DNA of 64,000 bases from an uncultured Bacteroidia bacterium (GTDB lineage: Bacteria > Bacteroidota > Bacteroidia > Bacteroidales > ML635J-15): contig CACYQN010000017.1 of assembly GCA_902776565.1 (NCBI GenBank), forward strand, positions 25,125 through 89,124, read 5' to 3'. Positions 1-9,861 of the stretch are shown here, in pieces. A program made the translations under genes and the position numbers. Below the pieces are notes generated by a model. It was not told where the DNA came from. It did not search any database and was given only the letters and a program-made list of their open reading frames with translations. Within the stretch, counting starts at the first letter, position 1. Each line of letters starts with the position of its first letter.

Positions 1-217
1 TGAGACCTCTCAGTCTGCCAAGTTTTCCTGTCAACGAATTGATGGTGTCGCCGTCGCTCTTTACGACAAGTGTGATAATGGAAATGTTTTCGTCGCGCAG
101 CGGCATTCCGTTTCGCGAAAGGATTATGCTACCGTACGAACTCAATAGTGCGTTGACTTCCTCAACGACATTCACATCTGTGATAAGTATGTTTATTGTG
201 CCAATTTTCTTCTCCAT
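1..217 (-). CDS. TM1266-family iron-only hydrogenase system regulator, partial
   Basis: Seventy-two codons are visible before the gene runs off the left edge. The start is the ATG at 217 (MEKKIGTINILI). The protein has the pattern of the small ACT-like TM1266 family: an N-terminal strand, then SSYGSIILSRNGMPLRDEN, a second strand ISIITLVV, and a SLTGKLGRL segment. Family members are about 80 residues long, so only a few residues should be missing. They are typically found next to [FeFe]-hydrogenase maturation genes, which would lie left of this window. A TATCTTTG -7 box on the minus strand at 494-501 would give a leader of about 270 nt in which I recognise no riboswitch. The family call rests on remembered sequence pattern. 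Confidence 0.72.
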   Translation of the reverse strand, partial: MEKKIGTINILITDVNVVEEVNALLSSYGSIILSRNGMPLRDENISIITLVVKSDGDTINSLTGKLGRLRGL

Positions 218-558
218 CAGTACGTTGACTTTTGAATCAGTTATTCAGTCAGGTTCTATAAATTCACCGTTTTAAAAGTTAATCAATGAATTCCGAATAT
301 AAAACTTTTCGCCGTTTTTGGATTTCTTTTGGCATCTTACTGTTTGTCAGTCAGTCACAATGCCCGCATTGTTCCTTTCTTCCGCGCAGCAACCTGCTCA
401 AAACAAATCTCAAAACCAATCGAAATCAATTTAAAGAACCTGCCTTTTTTAGAACTCTTTGAAAGCGATAAATCCCTTCCGCAGATTTCGAAGCAAAGAT
501 ATGTATTATTTTTTGAAATGTGCAATATGTTTTACAGCATATTGAAATTTATGCGAAC

Positions 559-584
559 AAAAAAAGGGGTTCCGAAGAACCCCT
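559..584 (-). terminator. Rho-independent terminator of the MFS gene
   Basis: Read on the minus strand it is a 7-bp stem GGGGTTC with a TTCG tetraloop, followed by a run of T. It lies 22 bases beyond the stop codon of the MFS transporter gene. Confidence 0.9.
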
Positions 585-606
585 AAAATAAAAATATGGA
601 AAAAAA

Positions 607-2214
607 CTATTTAATGTTCGGTTCTTCAAGTCCGAGACCTTTCTTCTTGTCAACACCCTTGAGGATTATGCCAAGTATGAACGAAGCCACGCCAAGGCAA
701 GCCAACATTACGAGAGGCCATGTGTAGTCGAATGCAACAGGGTCGGTAACACCTGGATTTGTGCTGTCGAGAACCTTACCTATTAATAATGGGAACAACC
801 AGAGACCGATGTTCTGAATCCAGAAGATAAGTGCGTATGCAGAACCGATAATCTTTTCGTCAACCAGCTTTGGAACGCTTGGCCACAAAGCAGCAGGTAC
901 CAACGAGAACGAAGCGCCGAGAACGAGGATTGTAACGTATGCTACAATAGTTCCTCCAACTGCACTGCCCTTGAACATCGGGAGGATGAATGCAAATGTG
1001 AGGTGGCAAAGGATAAGCAGCAACGAACCAATCATAAGCATTGAAGCAGCCTTACCCTTCTTGTCAACATAACCGCCAAGTATAGGAGTAATTGCAACAG
1101 CGAGAAGTGGGAATACTGCGAAGATTGTTTCGGCAGTACCTCTCATGTAGCCCATGTAGCAGTAAACAACGAGAGCAACAACAGCGATTGCCATCAAACC
1201 AATCTTCAAGCCCTTGTTCTTCATAAAGTTGCTGGTGAACGCGCAAACGGCAACAACAAGCATAATTGCATACTGGATGAAAGTGACAGTTTCGCTAGCC
1301 CAGAAGCCTTCGCCAGGAGTCAAGGTCAAGTTGCACTGCAACATATTTACAGCATACTTCTGGAATGGGAAGATTGCTGAGTAGTAAAGAACGCAGAGGA
1401 GAGCAACAAGCCAGAAACCACCGCTCTTCAAAATCTTTCCAATATCGGAAATCTTGAATGGGTCGTCCTTTTCCTCGGCTTCACCAGTCTGAGCGTCAAG
1501 TTTCTTATCCATGAAGAAATATACAACGAACATTATCAAAGCAATGCAAAGCAATACAACGCCGAATGCCACAGAACGCGAAACATCGATGTTTCCACCG
1601 AGCTTTGCGAAGAACGGCGAGAAAATCATACAGGTTGCAACGCCCAAACGAGCCAATGCCATTTCGGAACCCATTGCCATTGCGGTCTCACGACCCTTGA
1701 ACCACTTAACGATACCTCTTGAAACAGTGATACCACCCATTTCGGTACCGCAACCGAAAATCATGAAGCCGATTGCAGCAAGCTTAGCCGAAGCAGGCAT
1801 ACCTTCGTAGAATGGAGAAACGCCAAGTTCGTCGAAACCTGGGATGTAGTTCAGGTGATTAGTAAACCATTCCTCAACACCGCTTCCGATAAACGATTCG
1901 GATACTGCATAGTACTGGATACCAGCACCTACGAGCATTACCAAACCCGAAAGCACAGCTGTAAAGCGTACGCCCATCTTGTCGAGGATGATACCAGCGA
2001 AAATCAGGAAGAATACGAACACATTAAGGAAAGTTTCAGCACCCTGCATGGTACCGAAAGCTGTGGAATCCCATCCGCGTTCCGACATCATCAAGTCCTT
2101 AATAGGCGACAGAATGTCCATAAAGATGTATGAACAGAACATCGCCAGAGCCAACAACAGCAATGCAAGCCAGCGCATGGTCGCATTGTCTCTCAATGTA
2201 AGTTTTTCTGACAT
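607..2214 (-). CDS. MFS transporter
   Basis: This is a 535-residue integral membrane protein with about twelve hydrophobic segments and a charged central loop near residues 235-255 (DAQTGEAEEKDDPF), the usual 6+6 layout of the major facilitator superfamily. A motif-A-like DKMGVRF follows the second helix and a matching YVDKKGKAASM lies in the second half. The protein is longer than most MFS carriers because of an extracytoplasmic insert near residues 105-140. The substrate cannot be read from the sequence. A TAAATTTG -7 box at 2245-2252 on the minus strand lies 31 bases before the ATG. The gene looks monocistronic, with its own terminator. Confidence 0.88.
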   Translation of the reverse strand: MSEKLTLRDNATMRWLALLLLALAMFCSYIFMDILSPIKDLMMSERGWDSTAFGTMQGAETFLNVFVFFLIFAGIILDKMGVRFTAVLSGLVMLVGAGIQYYAVSESFIGSGVEEWFTNHLNYIPGFDELGVSPFYEGMPASAKLAAIGFMIFGCGTEMGGITVSRGIVKWFKGRETAMAMGSEMALARLGVATCMIFSPFFAKLGGNIDVSRSVAFGVVLLCIALIMFVVYFFMDKKLDAQTGEAEEKDDPFKISDIGKILKSGGFWLVALLCVLYYSAIFPFQKYAVNMLQCNLTLTPGEGFWASETVTFIQYAIMLVVAVCAFTSNFMKNKGLKIGLMAIAVVALVVYCYMGYMRGTAETIFAVFPLLAVAITPILGGYVDKKGKAASMLMIGSLLLILCHLTFAFILPMFKGSAVGGTIVAYVTILVLGASFSLVPAALWPSVPKLVDEKIIGSAYALIFWIQNIGLWLFPLLIGKVLDSTNPGVTDPVAFDYTWPLVMLACLGVASFILGIILKGVDKKKGLGLEEPNIK

Positions 2215-2433
2215 AACTATTATCTATTTAAAATTATTTGACCGCAAATTTACTAAAAAATTGGCAAGGCAATTATTTTTTTGAAAAATGTTGAATCAGA
2301 CATTTATTAATCACCTATATATCAATAATATACGCACGCAAATTATAGTTGAAACTATAAAAGCGAACACAACATAATCATAACATTTTATTTATCAATA
2401 ATTTACAAACATTCATTACACATAAATATTTTA

Positions 2434-2559
2434 AGACGTTGCTCGCAACGTCTCTACTGTCGCGGCGCGCCACGACACAACAGACGCAAAATTTTGCGTT
2501 ACAAATCAATAATCACAAAAATTGTACCGTCGCGGCGCACCACGACACAACAGACGCAA
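2434..2559. repeat. Intergenic cluster of palindromic repeats
   Basis: A perfect 9-bp hairpin (AGACGTTGC, loop TC, GCAACGTCT) at 2434-2453 is followed by two near-identical 31-bp direct repeats at 2459-2489 and 2529-2559, which differ at one base. Each begins with an imperfect GTCG...CGAC palindrome and ends in CAGACGCAA. The first continues into CAAAATTTTG, another palindrome. The arm sequence AGACGCAA recurs inside the coding repeats at 49.8-50.7 kb. Confidence 0.75.
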
Positions 2560-2608
2560 TCCTATAAATCAAAACATTAAAAACAATTTTAAAATTATTG
2601 AAATAATT

Positions 2609-2641
2609 TTTGTCTATCTCTCAACTAAAATATTATTTTTG
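2609..2641 (+). promoter_or_regulatory. Bacteroidetes-type promoter of the flavodiiron gene
   Basis: A TATTTTTG -7 box at 2634-2641 with TTTG at 2609-2612, a spacing of 21 rather than the usual 19. Transcription would start about 20 bases before the ATG at 2668. Confidence 0.5.
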
Positions 2642-2667
2642 CTATTTCAATACAAAATAGAGAACAT

Positions 2668-3864
2668 ATGAACAATGCAAGAAAAATAGGCGAAGATTTG
2701 TACTGGATTGGTGCAAGCGACCGCAGAATCAACCTGTTTGAAAACATAATGCCAGTTCCGCAGGGCGTATCGTACAACGCATACCTGCTGAAGGACGAGA
2801 AAAATGTACTGATCGACACATCCGACAATTCGGTTTCGGAACAATTCTTTGAGAACCTCTATTCGCTTGTCGGCGACAACGAAAAACTCGACTATATAAT
2901 CGTAAACCATGTTGAACCCGACCATAGTTCGCTGCTTTGCCGCACCGCATACGAATACCCCGAAGCAAAAATTATCTGCAGCGCACAGGCACAGAAGATG
3001 ATTCTGCAGTTCTTCGACTGCATAGGAACAGACCGCTTCATTACCGTAAAGGAAGGCGACAAGATGAGTTTCGGCAAGCACGAATTCACTTTCTGCACCG
3101 CACCTATGGTTCACTGGCCAGAAGTAATTGTCAGCTACGACATTACAACCAAGACTTTGTTTTCGGCAGATGCATTCGGCACATTCAAGGCTCTGAATGG
3201 CAACCTTTTCGCCGATGAAGTCAACTTCGACCGCGACTGGCTCGACGAAGCACGCCGCTACTACACCAACATCGTAGGCAAGTACGGCACACAGGTACAG
3301 AATCTTCTGAAAAAAGCTTCCGCATTGGAAATAAAGATGCTATGCCCGCTTCACGGACCAATCTGGCGCGAAAATATCGGCTATTTCGTTGACAAGTACG
3401 ACAAGTGGAGCCGCTACGAAGCCGAGGACGATACCATATTAATAATATACGGCTCGCTGTACGGCCACACCGAATCGGCAGCCAACATTGTCGCTTCACG
3501 CCTTGCCGAAGCCGGACAAAAAAACATCGCAATGTACGACGCATCGGTTACGCATCCGTCCTACCTGCTTTCGGAAGCATTCCGCTGCCGTAGGATTGTA
3601 ATCCTATCGTCCACCTACAATGCCGAAGTATATACGCCAGTAAAGATTTTCATCGACGAGATGAAATCGCACAACCTGCAGAACCGCGTGTTTGCCGTAG
3701 CCGAAAATGGCACCTGGGCACCGACGGCAGGAAAGCAGATGCGTGAAATGCTGGCATTCAACAACAATGTCATCTGCGACACCATGCTCACAATCAAGTC
3801 GGCATTGAACGAAAGCCAGAAGGACAGCGTTGACAAATTTGTAAATGAGATTTTGAACAAATAA
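2668..3864 (+). CDS. fprA: Flavodiiron protein (A-type flavoprotein)
   Basis: The 398-residue protein joins a metallo-beta-lactamase-like di-iron domain (residues 1-250) to a C-terminal flavodoxin domain (from about 257, [14 protein letters not shown]). The di-iron ligands are visible: NHVEPDH near residue 79, the histidine of APMVHWPE, the aspartate of SADAFG and the histidine of LCPLHGP. Flavodiiron proteins reduce O2 to water or NO to N2O in the cytoplasm, using electrons usually supplied by rubredoxin. A rubredoxin gene follows 26 bases downstream, which supports the role in oxygen protection. There is no fused rubredoxin or flavin-reductase domain, so it belongs to the simplest class. 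Length is normal for the family. Confidence 0.95.
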   Translation: MNNARKIGEDLYWIGASDRRINLFENIMPVPQGVSYNAYLLKDEKNVLIDTSDNSVSEQFFENLYSLVGDNEKLDYIIVNHVEPDHSSLLCRTAYEYPEAKIICSAQAQKMILQFFDCIGTDRFITVKEGDKMSFGKHEFTFCTAPMVHWPEVIVSYDITTKTLFSADAFGTFKALNGNLFADEVNFDRDWLDEARRYYTNIVGKYGTQVQNLLKKASALEIKMLCPLHGPIWRENIGYFVDKYDKWSRYEAEDDTILIIYGSLYGHTESAANIVASRLAEAGQKNIAMYDASVTHPSYLLSEAFRCRRIVILSSTYNAEVYTPVKIFIDEMKSHNLQNRVFAVAENGTWAPTAGKQMREMLAFNNNVICDTMLTIKSALNESQKDSVDKFVNEILNK

Positions 3865-3890
3865 TTACTAACCCTAAAACAGACACGAAT

Positions 3891-4049
3891 ATGAAGAAGT
3901 ATGTTTGTAAGATTTGCGGATATGTTTACGACCCGACAGCAGGTGACCCTGATGGCAAAATAGCTCCGGGAACCGCATTCGAAGACTTGCCAGATGACTG
4001 GACCTGCCCTCTCTGCGGAGTTGGAAAGGAAGACTTTGAAGAAGAATAG
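3891..4049 (+). CDS. Rubredoxin
   Basis: A 52-residue protein with the two iron-binding knuckles CKICG (residues 6-10) and CPLCG (39-43), the [10 protein letters not shown] segment after the first knuckle, and LPDDW before the second. This is the canonical size and layout of a rubredoxin, which binds one Fe(Cys)4 centre and carries single electrons in the cytoplasm. It starts 26 bases after the flavodiiron protein gene and shares its terminator, so it is very probably that enzyme's electron donor. Confidence 0.96.
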   Translation: MKKYVCKICGYVYDPTAGDPDGKIAPGTAFEDLPDDWTCPLCGVGKEDFEEE

Positions 4050-4070
4050 TCAGCGAAGAAACTAAAAGAA

Positions 4071-4106
4071 AAACAAGGCATAATCGGAAAGGTTATGCCT
4101 TGTTTT
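4071..4106 (+). terminator. Terminator of the flavodiiron-rubredoxin operon
   Basis: A perfect 13-bp stem (4071-4083 with 4093-4105) and a 9-base loop, located 21 bases after the rubredoxin stop. The 3' arm ends in TTGTTT. Confidence 0.85.
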
Positions 4107-4326
4107 GTTGTTTATCTAATCCTAATGTAATCATAAAGTTAGCAGCGAATATTTTTTTAGAATAAATGGCGGTGAGTCATTTTTTTTGAAAGGTTAGCGC
4201 CGAGTATTTTATGCAATATTCCTCATGTATCTCCGATTGCATACAGCTCTACACAAAATAAGACCAAAAGGATATAGTATGCAAAAACGAATATAAGGCA
4301 AATATTTATTATTTAATTAAAAATAA

Positions 4327-4358
4327 TTTGTAGCAAATAAATATTTATAGTATTTTTG
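4327..4358 (+). promoter_or_regulatory. Bacteroidetes-type promoter
   Basis: TTTG at 4327-4330 and TATTTTTG at 4351-4358, spaced by 20 bases. It lies 24 bases upstream of the ATG at 4383 and probably drives the two genes that follow. The rest of the 4107-4326 gap is AT-rich and shows nothing recognisable. Confidence 0.6.
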
Positions 4359-4382
4359 CGAAAAATTTAAACCGTTGGAATT

Positions 4383-4703
4383 ATGGAACAAAATGAATTT
4401 GCATGTGACATACTATTAAATGTACTTAAGCAATTGGCGAGTAATCCTTTTGAGAAACTTGTTTCTTTTGGCATATCTTATAACTATAATCGGCACAAAT
4501 ATGATGAATACATTCGTAAAATTCAAGAAGAAAGCAAAATTATAGAAGGAATCCAAAGATATGGATATTGTTATAATGAACTAAACAGACATATAGCAAT
4601 AAAGAATGAGTATGTATCTAAGGCTCAGAAGCACAATTCTTCTGCAAATGATGATATAAAGAACGCAAATGAAATTTATAATGAATTGAAAAAATACAAC
4701 TAA
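4383..4703 (+). CDS. Hypothetical protein
   Basis: A 106-residue soluble, mostly helical protein, rich in Asn, Lys, Glu and Tyr, with no signal peptide or membrane segment. I recognise no family. It has a good promoter just upstream and ends 12 bases before the DUF2971 gene, so the two are probably cotranscribed. Its A+T content is clearly higher than that of the flanking core genes, which fits recent acquisition. Confidence 0.55.
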   Translation: MEQNEFACDILLNVLKQLASNPFEKLVSFGISYNYNRHKYDEYIRKIQEESKIIEGIQRYGYCYNELNRHIAIKNEYVSKAQKHNSSANDDIKNANEIYNELKKYN

Positions 4704-4715
4704 AAAGAGACTGCT

Positions 4716-5527
4716 ATGGGGTTTAATGAAAACGAGGAACACCTTTATCATTTTACGACTTTTGAGGATGCTGTAAAAATACTTGCAACCAATGAGCTAA
4801 GGTTTTCAAAGACTAATAATGCTAATGATATTTTAGAGTCTAATAGATTGATTTTTTTAATCTTAAAGCATTTGAGAACAAGGACTTTGATCCCGAAAAC
4901 ATTTATAATGAGGCAATAAAATACAGACAGATTAGTCTTACTTCTGATGATTTTTCTAGCAAACCATACAAATATGGATTTTGCAGAAATCCAATGTGGG
5001 GGCACTATGCTGATAAAGGAAATGGAGTATGTATTGTTTTAAACAAAGAAAAACTATTGACAAAACTTTCAAAACATAATTACTTCTTTGATAAGATTGA
5101 ATATGTTGACAACTATGACAATACTCTTAACATTAACAGCAATAACAATTCTTGTATAATAGAAAATGTAAAAGAATTTATTGCCAATAATTGGCATGAA
5201 ACATTTTTTAAGAAGACAACAGATTGGCAATACGAACAAGAATTCAGAATAGTAAAAAGGGCCAAGTCGGCAAATGATGAATATTTAGATATTAAAGGTT
5301 GCATTGATTGCGTAATAATAAATAGAGCGAAAGATATATCGCATAATGACTCCGTATTTAAATCAAGCCAATATATTGCGTTGACTAAAATTTATCATCA
5401 AGAATATATTTATGAATATGGCGTATCACTTGACGGATATAAGGCTCTTTCTGGATACGGTAGGGAAAATTTCATTTGGTCTGAAAAAAAAGGTGATGGA
5501 TGGGAGATTGATCTTACCGATCAATAA
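4716..5527 (+). pseudogene. DUF2971 family protein, frameshifted
   Basis: Two open segments in different frames make one DUF2971-like protein. The first (from the ATG at 4716) carries LYHFTTFEDAVKIL and RFSKTNNANDI. The second carries MWGHYADKGNGVCIVL, the hallmark of the family, and continues to 5527. The first frame is lost at a run of seven T at 4852-4858. Adding one T there joins the segments without a stop, giving about 270 residues. DUF2971 proteins have no established function. The break may be a real mutation, a phase-variable homopolymer, or a sequencing error, and the intact reading either side suggests it is recent. Confidence 0.75.
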
Positions 5528-5565
5528 TTTTAACAATATCAAGATTCAATATTGACAGTATACAC

Positions 5566-6897
5566 TTATTCTTTTGTTGTAAAAGTTTCTGTAAAACTAT
5601 ATGCAGTACCTGCACTGCTTTTAACATAAGCTCTTAAATAATAGGTTGTACCAGGATCTAAACAATAAATCTCACCTGAAAAATAATAAAAACTTCTATA
5701 ATCTGCTGTCAAATGATAATCATTAATGGTTGGATTATTTGATTTTGACCAACAAAATCCACATTCGAAAATATCCTCTCCCAAATTGTCTTCAATATTT
5801 CCCATAAACTTAGCAGATGTTTGTGTTATATTCTCATAGCTACAAGTAAGAACTGGAAGATTAGTCGTAGTAAATCTAATCCTTGGACCGCATATTTTTG
5901 CAACAATATTGTTTGGGAAAGAAACAACTGCATATGCACAAACATCATATGTTTTACCTTTTTTCAACATAACAATATTACTAGAAAAGTCGCCTACACC
6001 ACTACCGTCTTTAGACATATTAGTAAAAGGAGAAAATCCTTCATTTTTTGTGAACCAACACACACCTCGTTCTATTATTTCAGAACCACAATCATTAGGC
6101 AAAATAGAACCACCTGACATTGCCGATTTAGCAGTTATATTACTTACTTCTTTTGTCGTAATTGAAGGCAATTCACATTGAATATTGTATTGTGATTTAT
6201 AACCACTTGTATTGGACGTGACATTACATACTGGTCTAACAGACAACCCACAAGATCTGTTCTCCTTATTGTTTTCATTTATCCATGCATAATTCGTATA
6301 ATAATGCCAATTGTTTTCGTTTTTTGCATCATAAATCGAACTGGACCAATAATAACCAACTAAATCTTTTCGGTACATGGATGAGCCAGCATTTGGTAGG
6401 AAAATATAATTATTGTTACAACCAACAATTAGTTGTCCTTTTACTCCGTTACTAGTTGCTTCCATACAGGTGCAATACTTATATAGTTCATCAAATTCTT
6501 TTTTAGTTGGCATATGCCATCCTTTTCCCCAATTAACACTGGCAGCATCGTCTATTGGTTCTAAAACTTTCTTGTTGTCTTCTACGCCCCAACAATCTAT
6601 ATTGTACTTTAGCAAGTATATCCATGTTTCATGTTCGTCATCTTCATAGTTCCAATATTTATAATTGTCAGGACTATACTCAGTTTTAGGAGAAGTTTCT
6701 CCCCAAGCAAAATAATCGCCATATTCCTCTGGAATAGTAGCACCAATGTTACAAGTTGCCCATTTTGTTCCAGAAGGCAACCCCAAATCAACATACTCAT
6801 GCCCATTGAGCGTTTGCCCGAAACAAACATTGTAACAAAGTGTTATATATGCAATAAATAACATCCTTTTAATTATATGCATTCCTTTCATATTCAA
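5566..6897 (-). CDS. Exported FISUMP-domain protein with fibronectin-like repeats
   Basis: The 443-residue protein has an N-terminal signal peptide (hydrophobic segment near residues 11-25, ending VCFGQ). Next comes a FISUMP-type domain (about 28-225) with the typical NGHEYVDLGLPSGTKWA, WGETSPKTEY, GWHMPTKKEFDEL, YYWSSS and SCGLSVRPV motifs. Two related beta-sandwich repeats follow (about 245-340 and 350-440), each with a RGVCW or CGFCW core and a TTYYLRAYV-like end. Such proteins are secreted or surface-exposed in Bacteroidetes and have no assigned activity. The start lies 4 bases after the stop of the MORN-repeat gene, so the two form an operon. Confidence 0.8.
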   Translation of the reverse strand: MNMKGMHIIKRMLFIAYITLCYNVCFGQTLNGHEYVDLGLPSGTKWATCNIGATIPEEYGDYFAWGETSPKTEYSPDNYKYWNYEDDEHETWIYLLKYNIDCWGVEDNKKVLEPIDDAASVNWGKGWHMPTKKEFDELYKYCTCMEATSNGVKGQLIVGCNNNYIFLPNAGSSMYRKDLVGYYWSSSIYDAKNENNWHYYTNYAWINENNKENRSCGLSVRPVCNVTSNTSGYKSQYNIQCELPSITTKEVSNITAKSAMSGGSILPNDCGSEIIERGVCWFTKNEGFSPFTNMSKDGSGVGDFSSNIVMLKKGKTYDVCAYAVVSFPNNIVAKICGPRIRFTTTNLPVLTCSYENITQTSAKFMGNIEDNLGEDIFECGFCWSKSNNPTINDYHLTADYRSFYYFSGEIYCLDPGTTYYLRAYVKSSAGTAYSFTETFTTKE

Positions 6898-6901
6898 TCG
6901 T

Positions 6902-9775
6902 TTACTTTTTTACAACTCCATTCTTGTATGTTATTTTCTCAATTGGTTTCTTTGTTTCTATATTGACTGTAACAGTTTTCCCGTTACGTATTCCATTCTT
7001 TACACTGATTATTTCCTTTTTACCTTTATTCTCTGGCATTTCAACCTTTCCGTTGCATAGTTTCATTGAAGAAATTTGCCTGAATGTTTCCAATTCGTTG
7101 TTTGAATAGTCCGTTTCAACTAGCAAATCAATATCATGATAATACATTTGCCATATCCCAATCCTCTTATTGTTTTCCATTTTTCCCGATAAAATGACTT
7201 TATCATTTTGAGAATCCTTGTATATATAGTTGCCGTTCATTGTTTTCGATTTATTTTCCTTGAATATCATGTTGAAATCTTTTACATCTACATTTTTCAA
7301 GACAAAACTTTGCCACGAACTATATTCAATATCATAAACATAATTGCCTTTATACTCTACATGGCGAATCTTGTTACCTGTTGTAAAGTAAAATTCCTCA
7401 ATAATACTATTTTCTAAATCAGAATTGTAATATGTTAAGGTATTGGGGTCGTCATTGCTATAATCAACCTTTACATACAATTTACCGTTGCGATAAATAG
7501 ACCATTCCCCTGTCTTCATATTACGAGCAAACTGTCCTTTTTCAATATCATTGCCAAGACTGTCTTTAAATTCATAAATTCCATATTTTTCACCATCTAA
7601 ATAATTGTATTTCACGCACTTCTTTTGCCAATCAGAATTGTAATGCCTTTTATTGGCTTCCATTTCCGTCAAGACTTTTATTGGTTCGTCTGCAACATTA
7701 ACGATGCCAATTCCTTTGTAAGAATCATCTCTTATGTAATACATTACTTGTCCATCCAACTCGCCATTCTTATAATTTTCCTCCTTATATAAAACATAGT
7801 TTCCATTTCCTTTTACATCATCATAATACTCCCACTTTCCTTCCGGTAACCCATTTTTATAATTCTCAACTCGCACGGTTTGATTATTATAACTTCCATA
7901 TCTCCATTGACCATTTTTCTTGCCTTTATGATACTGACCTTTAGACAATTCGCAGCCTGCTTTCCCTGACTCCCAGTCTGGATGCCAAGAAACATATTCG
8001 CCCTCCAACTTGTTGTTCGCGTAAGAGCCACATATACACGAATCTAAATAATCGTGATGAAATTCTCCGTTCTTTTCTCCGTTAACATAAATATAATCCC
8101 ATTTGAACTTAATGCTAATTTTTTCTCCAGTTGAATCGGTAGTTGTATATGGCGAAATCCAACATCCGCATACTTTGTCTTCCAATTTCCCCATTTTATA
8201 GAAACCTGTTTCAACCGTATCATTAGCATTTTTGTTGTACTCTCCATTTAGATAACCTTCCGAATATGAACATTCATAAACTAGGTTGCCTTTTTCATCA
8301 TATTCCTTATATGGACCGTCCAATTCTCCCTTTACAAATTTTTCTGTCGTCATTATTTTTCCATTAGAATGATATGATTTCCTTTCTCCAGTTATAGTGT
8401 CATTTTTCAGACTGTATTCAACCTTCAAATAACCATCCCAGTAGTCGTATTCTCGTTTAATTCCAGTAAATCCCATAATAGAATCTGTTATACCATCTTC
8501 TACCAAAAGTCCATCTTCGTAACGCTTGTATGATTTCAAAACGCCATTATTGTACGACAATGTCATTACCTTATTCCCGTCAATATCATAAACAGGAATA
8601 TTTCCGTGTGGCTTGTTATCCTTATATGATACTTTTACATTATAATACTTCTCATCGCTATCAATAAAATCAATTTGTTCATCAAGTTTGACAAAATCGT
8701 CATAGTCATACATTCTAAAAATATTTTCTGGCTTTTTTTTCAAATACTCCCAACCAGTAAACTTGCCTTTTGCTACTTTCCCATCTTCTGTAAGGGTATC
8801 ACTATAATATTCGTGTAAAACACCTGTAAAATCATCAATGCCGGCAAAGTCATATTCCGAACACGGGCGACTTTTCATACCTGTACTTATAAATTCCTGC
8901 CTAAGAGGCATGCGATTTGTAAATGACCCTTCTTGAATAATATGTTTACCAAATAAATCATACACTTTGACTTTCCCTGTAAAATTGCCATCTTTCATCT
9001 GTCCATCATAAGCCAATCGCCCTTTTGCATCATACATTTTAAATTGACCATTTTCACTTCCTTTTACAAAATTTGTTGAATAGTATTTCAGATATTCTTC
9101 ATCTTCTGCAGATTTTCCAAAGCCCCAAAACCAATGTTTTCTTTTGCGAGACACTTCACATTTGCCCTCAAGTAATCCATTTTTTAGATTGTACTTAAAA
9201 AGATAACCATTTATATATTCTTCTTTATAACCATTTCTATCATCCGCTTCACTTCCCTTACGCAATACTTTAAAGTCGAAAATATTTGATGTTTCATAAT
9301 AATCGTATTTTTTCGTTCTATTAACGAGAGTAAGATAGTAACCGTCATTGTAATATTCTGTTGTCTGAACATTATCATCAAATTTTGTTTTGCCGGACTT
9401 GAATCCTGCCGATTGTATTTGTTCGCGTATTTTGGGGAAGTATTCATTATTAAACATACGATAACTAAGTTTACAAGGACGATTTCTATAACACCATAAA
9501 GTTATCCAAGCAGTAGCCATGTCCTCATAAGTCAATCCGTGAGCAAATTTTATTATTTGAAATTTATTTCCATCGATATAATCATTATCTGCCTTATAAA
9601 ACATCCATCCCTTTGCTGTTAGGATTGATTCTGCCTTTTCGTAACTGCTTTGCGATACAATATTTGTCAGGTCGCTAATAGATAATTTTTGTGGATAAAG
9701 CGAACCGAATAAGAGTAATGACAAAATAGTCAAGAGAACCCTTTTGCATAATGAACTATTATATTCCAAATTCAT
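6902..9775 (-). CDS. Exported MORN-variant repeat protein
   Basis: A 957-residue protein with an N-terminal signal peptide (RVLLTILSLLLFGSLYPQ) and many degenerate repeats of about 22-45 residues with the pattern G-x-Y/W-x-x-Y-x-x-x-G-K/N, for example GRLAYDGQMKDGNFTGK, KNGLPEGKWEYYDD and KNGELDGQVMYYI. This is the MORN_2 or YwqK-like repeat. The name 'antitoxin' used for short members is not supported for this large exported protein. The repeats probably form a long beta-hairpin stack. It is first in an operon with the FISUMP gene, suggesting a surface-exposed pair. No enzyme motif is visible. Confidence 0.78.
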   Translation of the reverse strand: MNLEYNSSLCKRVLLTILSLLLFGSLYPQKLSISDLTNIVSQSSYEKAESILTAKGWMFYKADNDYIDGNKFQIIKFAHGLTYEDMATAWITLWCYRNRPCKLSYRMFNNEYFPKIREQIQSAGFKSGKTKFDDNVQTTEYYNDGYYLTLVNRTKKYDYYETSNIFDFKVLRKGSEADDRNGYKEEYINGYLFKYNLKNGLLEGKCEVSRKRKHWFWGFGKSAEDEEYLKYYSTNFVKGSENGQFKMYDAKGRLAYDGQMKDGNFTGKVKVYDLFGKHIIQEGSFTNRMPLRQEFISTGMKSRPCSEYDFAGIDDFTGVLHEYYSDTLTEDGKVAKGKFTGWEYLKKKPENIFRMYDYDDFVKLDEQIDFIDSDEKYYNVKVSYKDNKPHGNIPVYDIDGNKVMTLSYNNGVLKSYKRYEDGLLVEDGITDSIMGFTGIKREYDYWDGYLKVEYSLKNDTITGERKSYHSNGKIMTTEKFVKGELDGPYKEYDEKGNLVYECSYSEGYLNGEYNKNANDTVETGFYKMGKLEDKVCGCWISPYTTTDSTGEKISIKFKWDYIYVNGEKNGEFHHDYLDSCICGSYANNKLEGEYVSWHPDWESGKAGCELSKGQYHKGKKNGQWRYGSYNNQTVRVENYKNGLPEGKWEYYDDVKGNGNYVLYKEENYKNGELDGQVMYYIRDDSYKGIGIVNVADEPIKVLTEMEANKRHYNSDWQKKCVKYNYLDGEKYGIYEFKDSLGNDIEKGQFARNMKTGEWSIYRNGKLYVKVDYSNDDPNTLTYYNSDLENSIIEEFYFTTGNKIRHVEYKGNYVYDIEYSSWQSFVLKNVDVKDFNMIFKENKSKTMNGNYIYKDSQNDKVILSGKMENNKRIGIWQMYYHDIDLLVETDYSNNELETFRQISSMKLCNGKVEMPENKGKKEIISVKNGIRNGKTVTVNIETKKPIEKITYKNGVVKK

Positions 9776-9820
9776 TCTTTTTCTTATTTTCTCCGCCGAT
9801 TCCCCACCTCGGTATCAACA

Positions 9821-9861
9821 AAAAAAAGAAAAACGTGGGAATCTTGTTACTCGCTCCCACG
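9821..9861 (-). terminator. Terminator of the candidate small RNA
   Basis: A 7-bp stem CGTGGGA/TCCCACG (9855-9861 with 9834-9840), followed on the minus strand by TTTTTC and eight T. It is too far upstream of the MORN gene to serve anything except a short transcript from this gap. Confidence 0.85.

Noticed and set aside
218..493. Riboswitch in the long leader of the hydrogenase-type regulator
   Set aside because: I could not find the conserved core of any class I know, and the start site itself is uncertain.
4852..4858. Programmed ribosomal frameshift in the DUF2971 gene
   Set aside because: There is a slippery T run, but no downstream structure or conserved reason for recoding. A plain frameshift or error is simpler.
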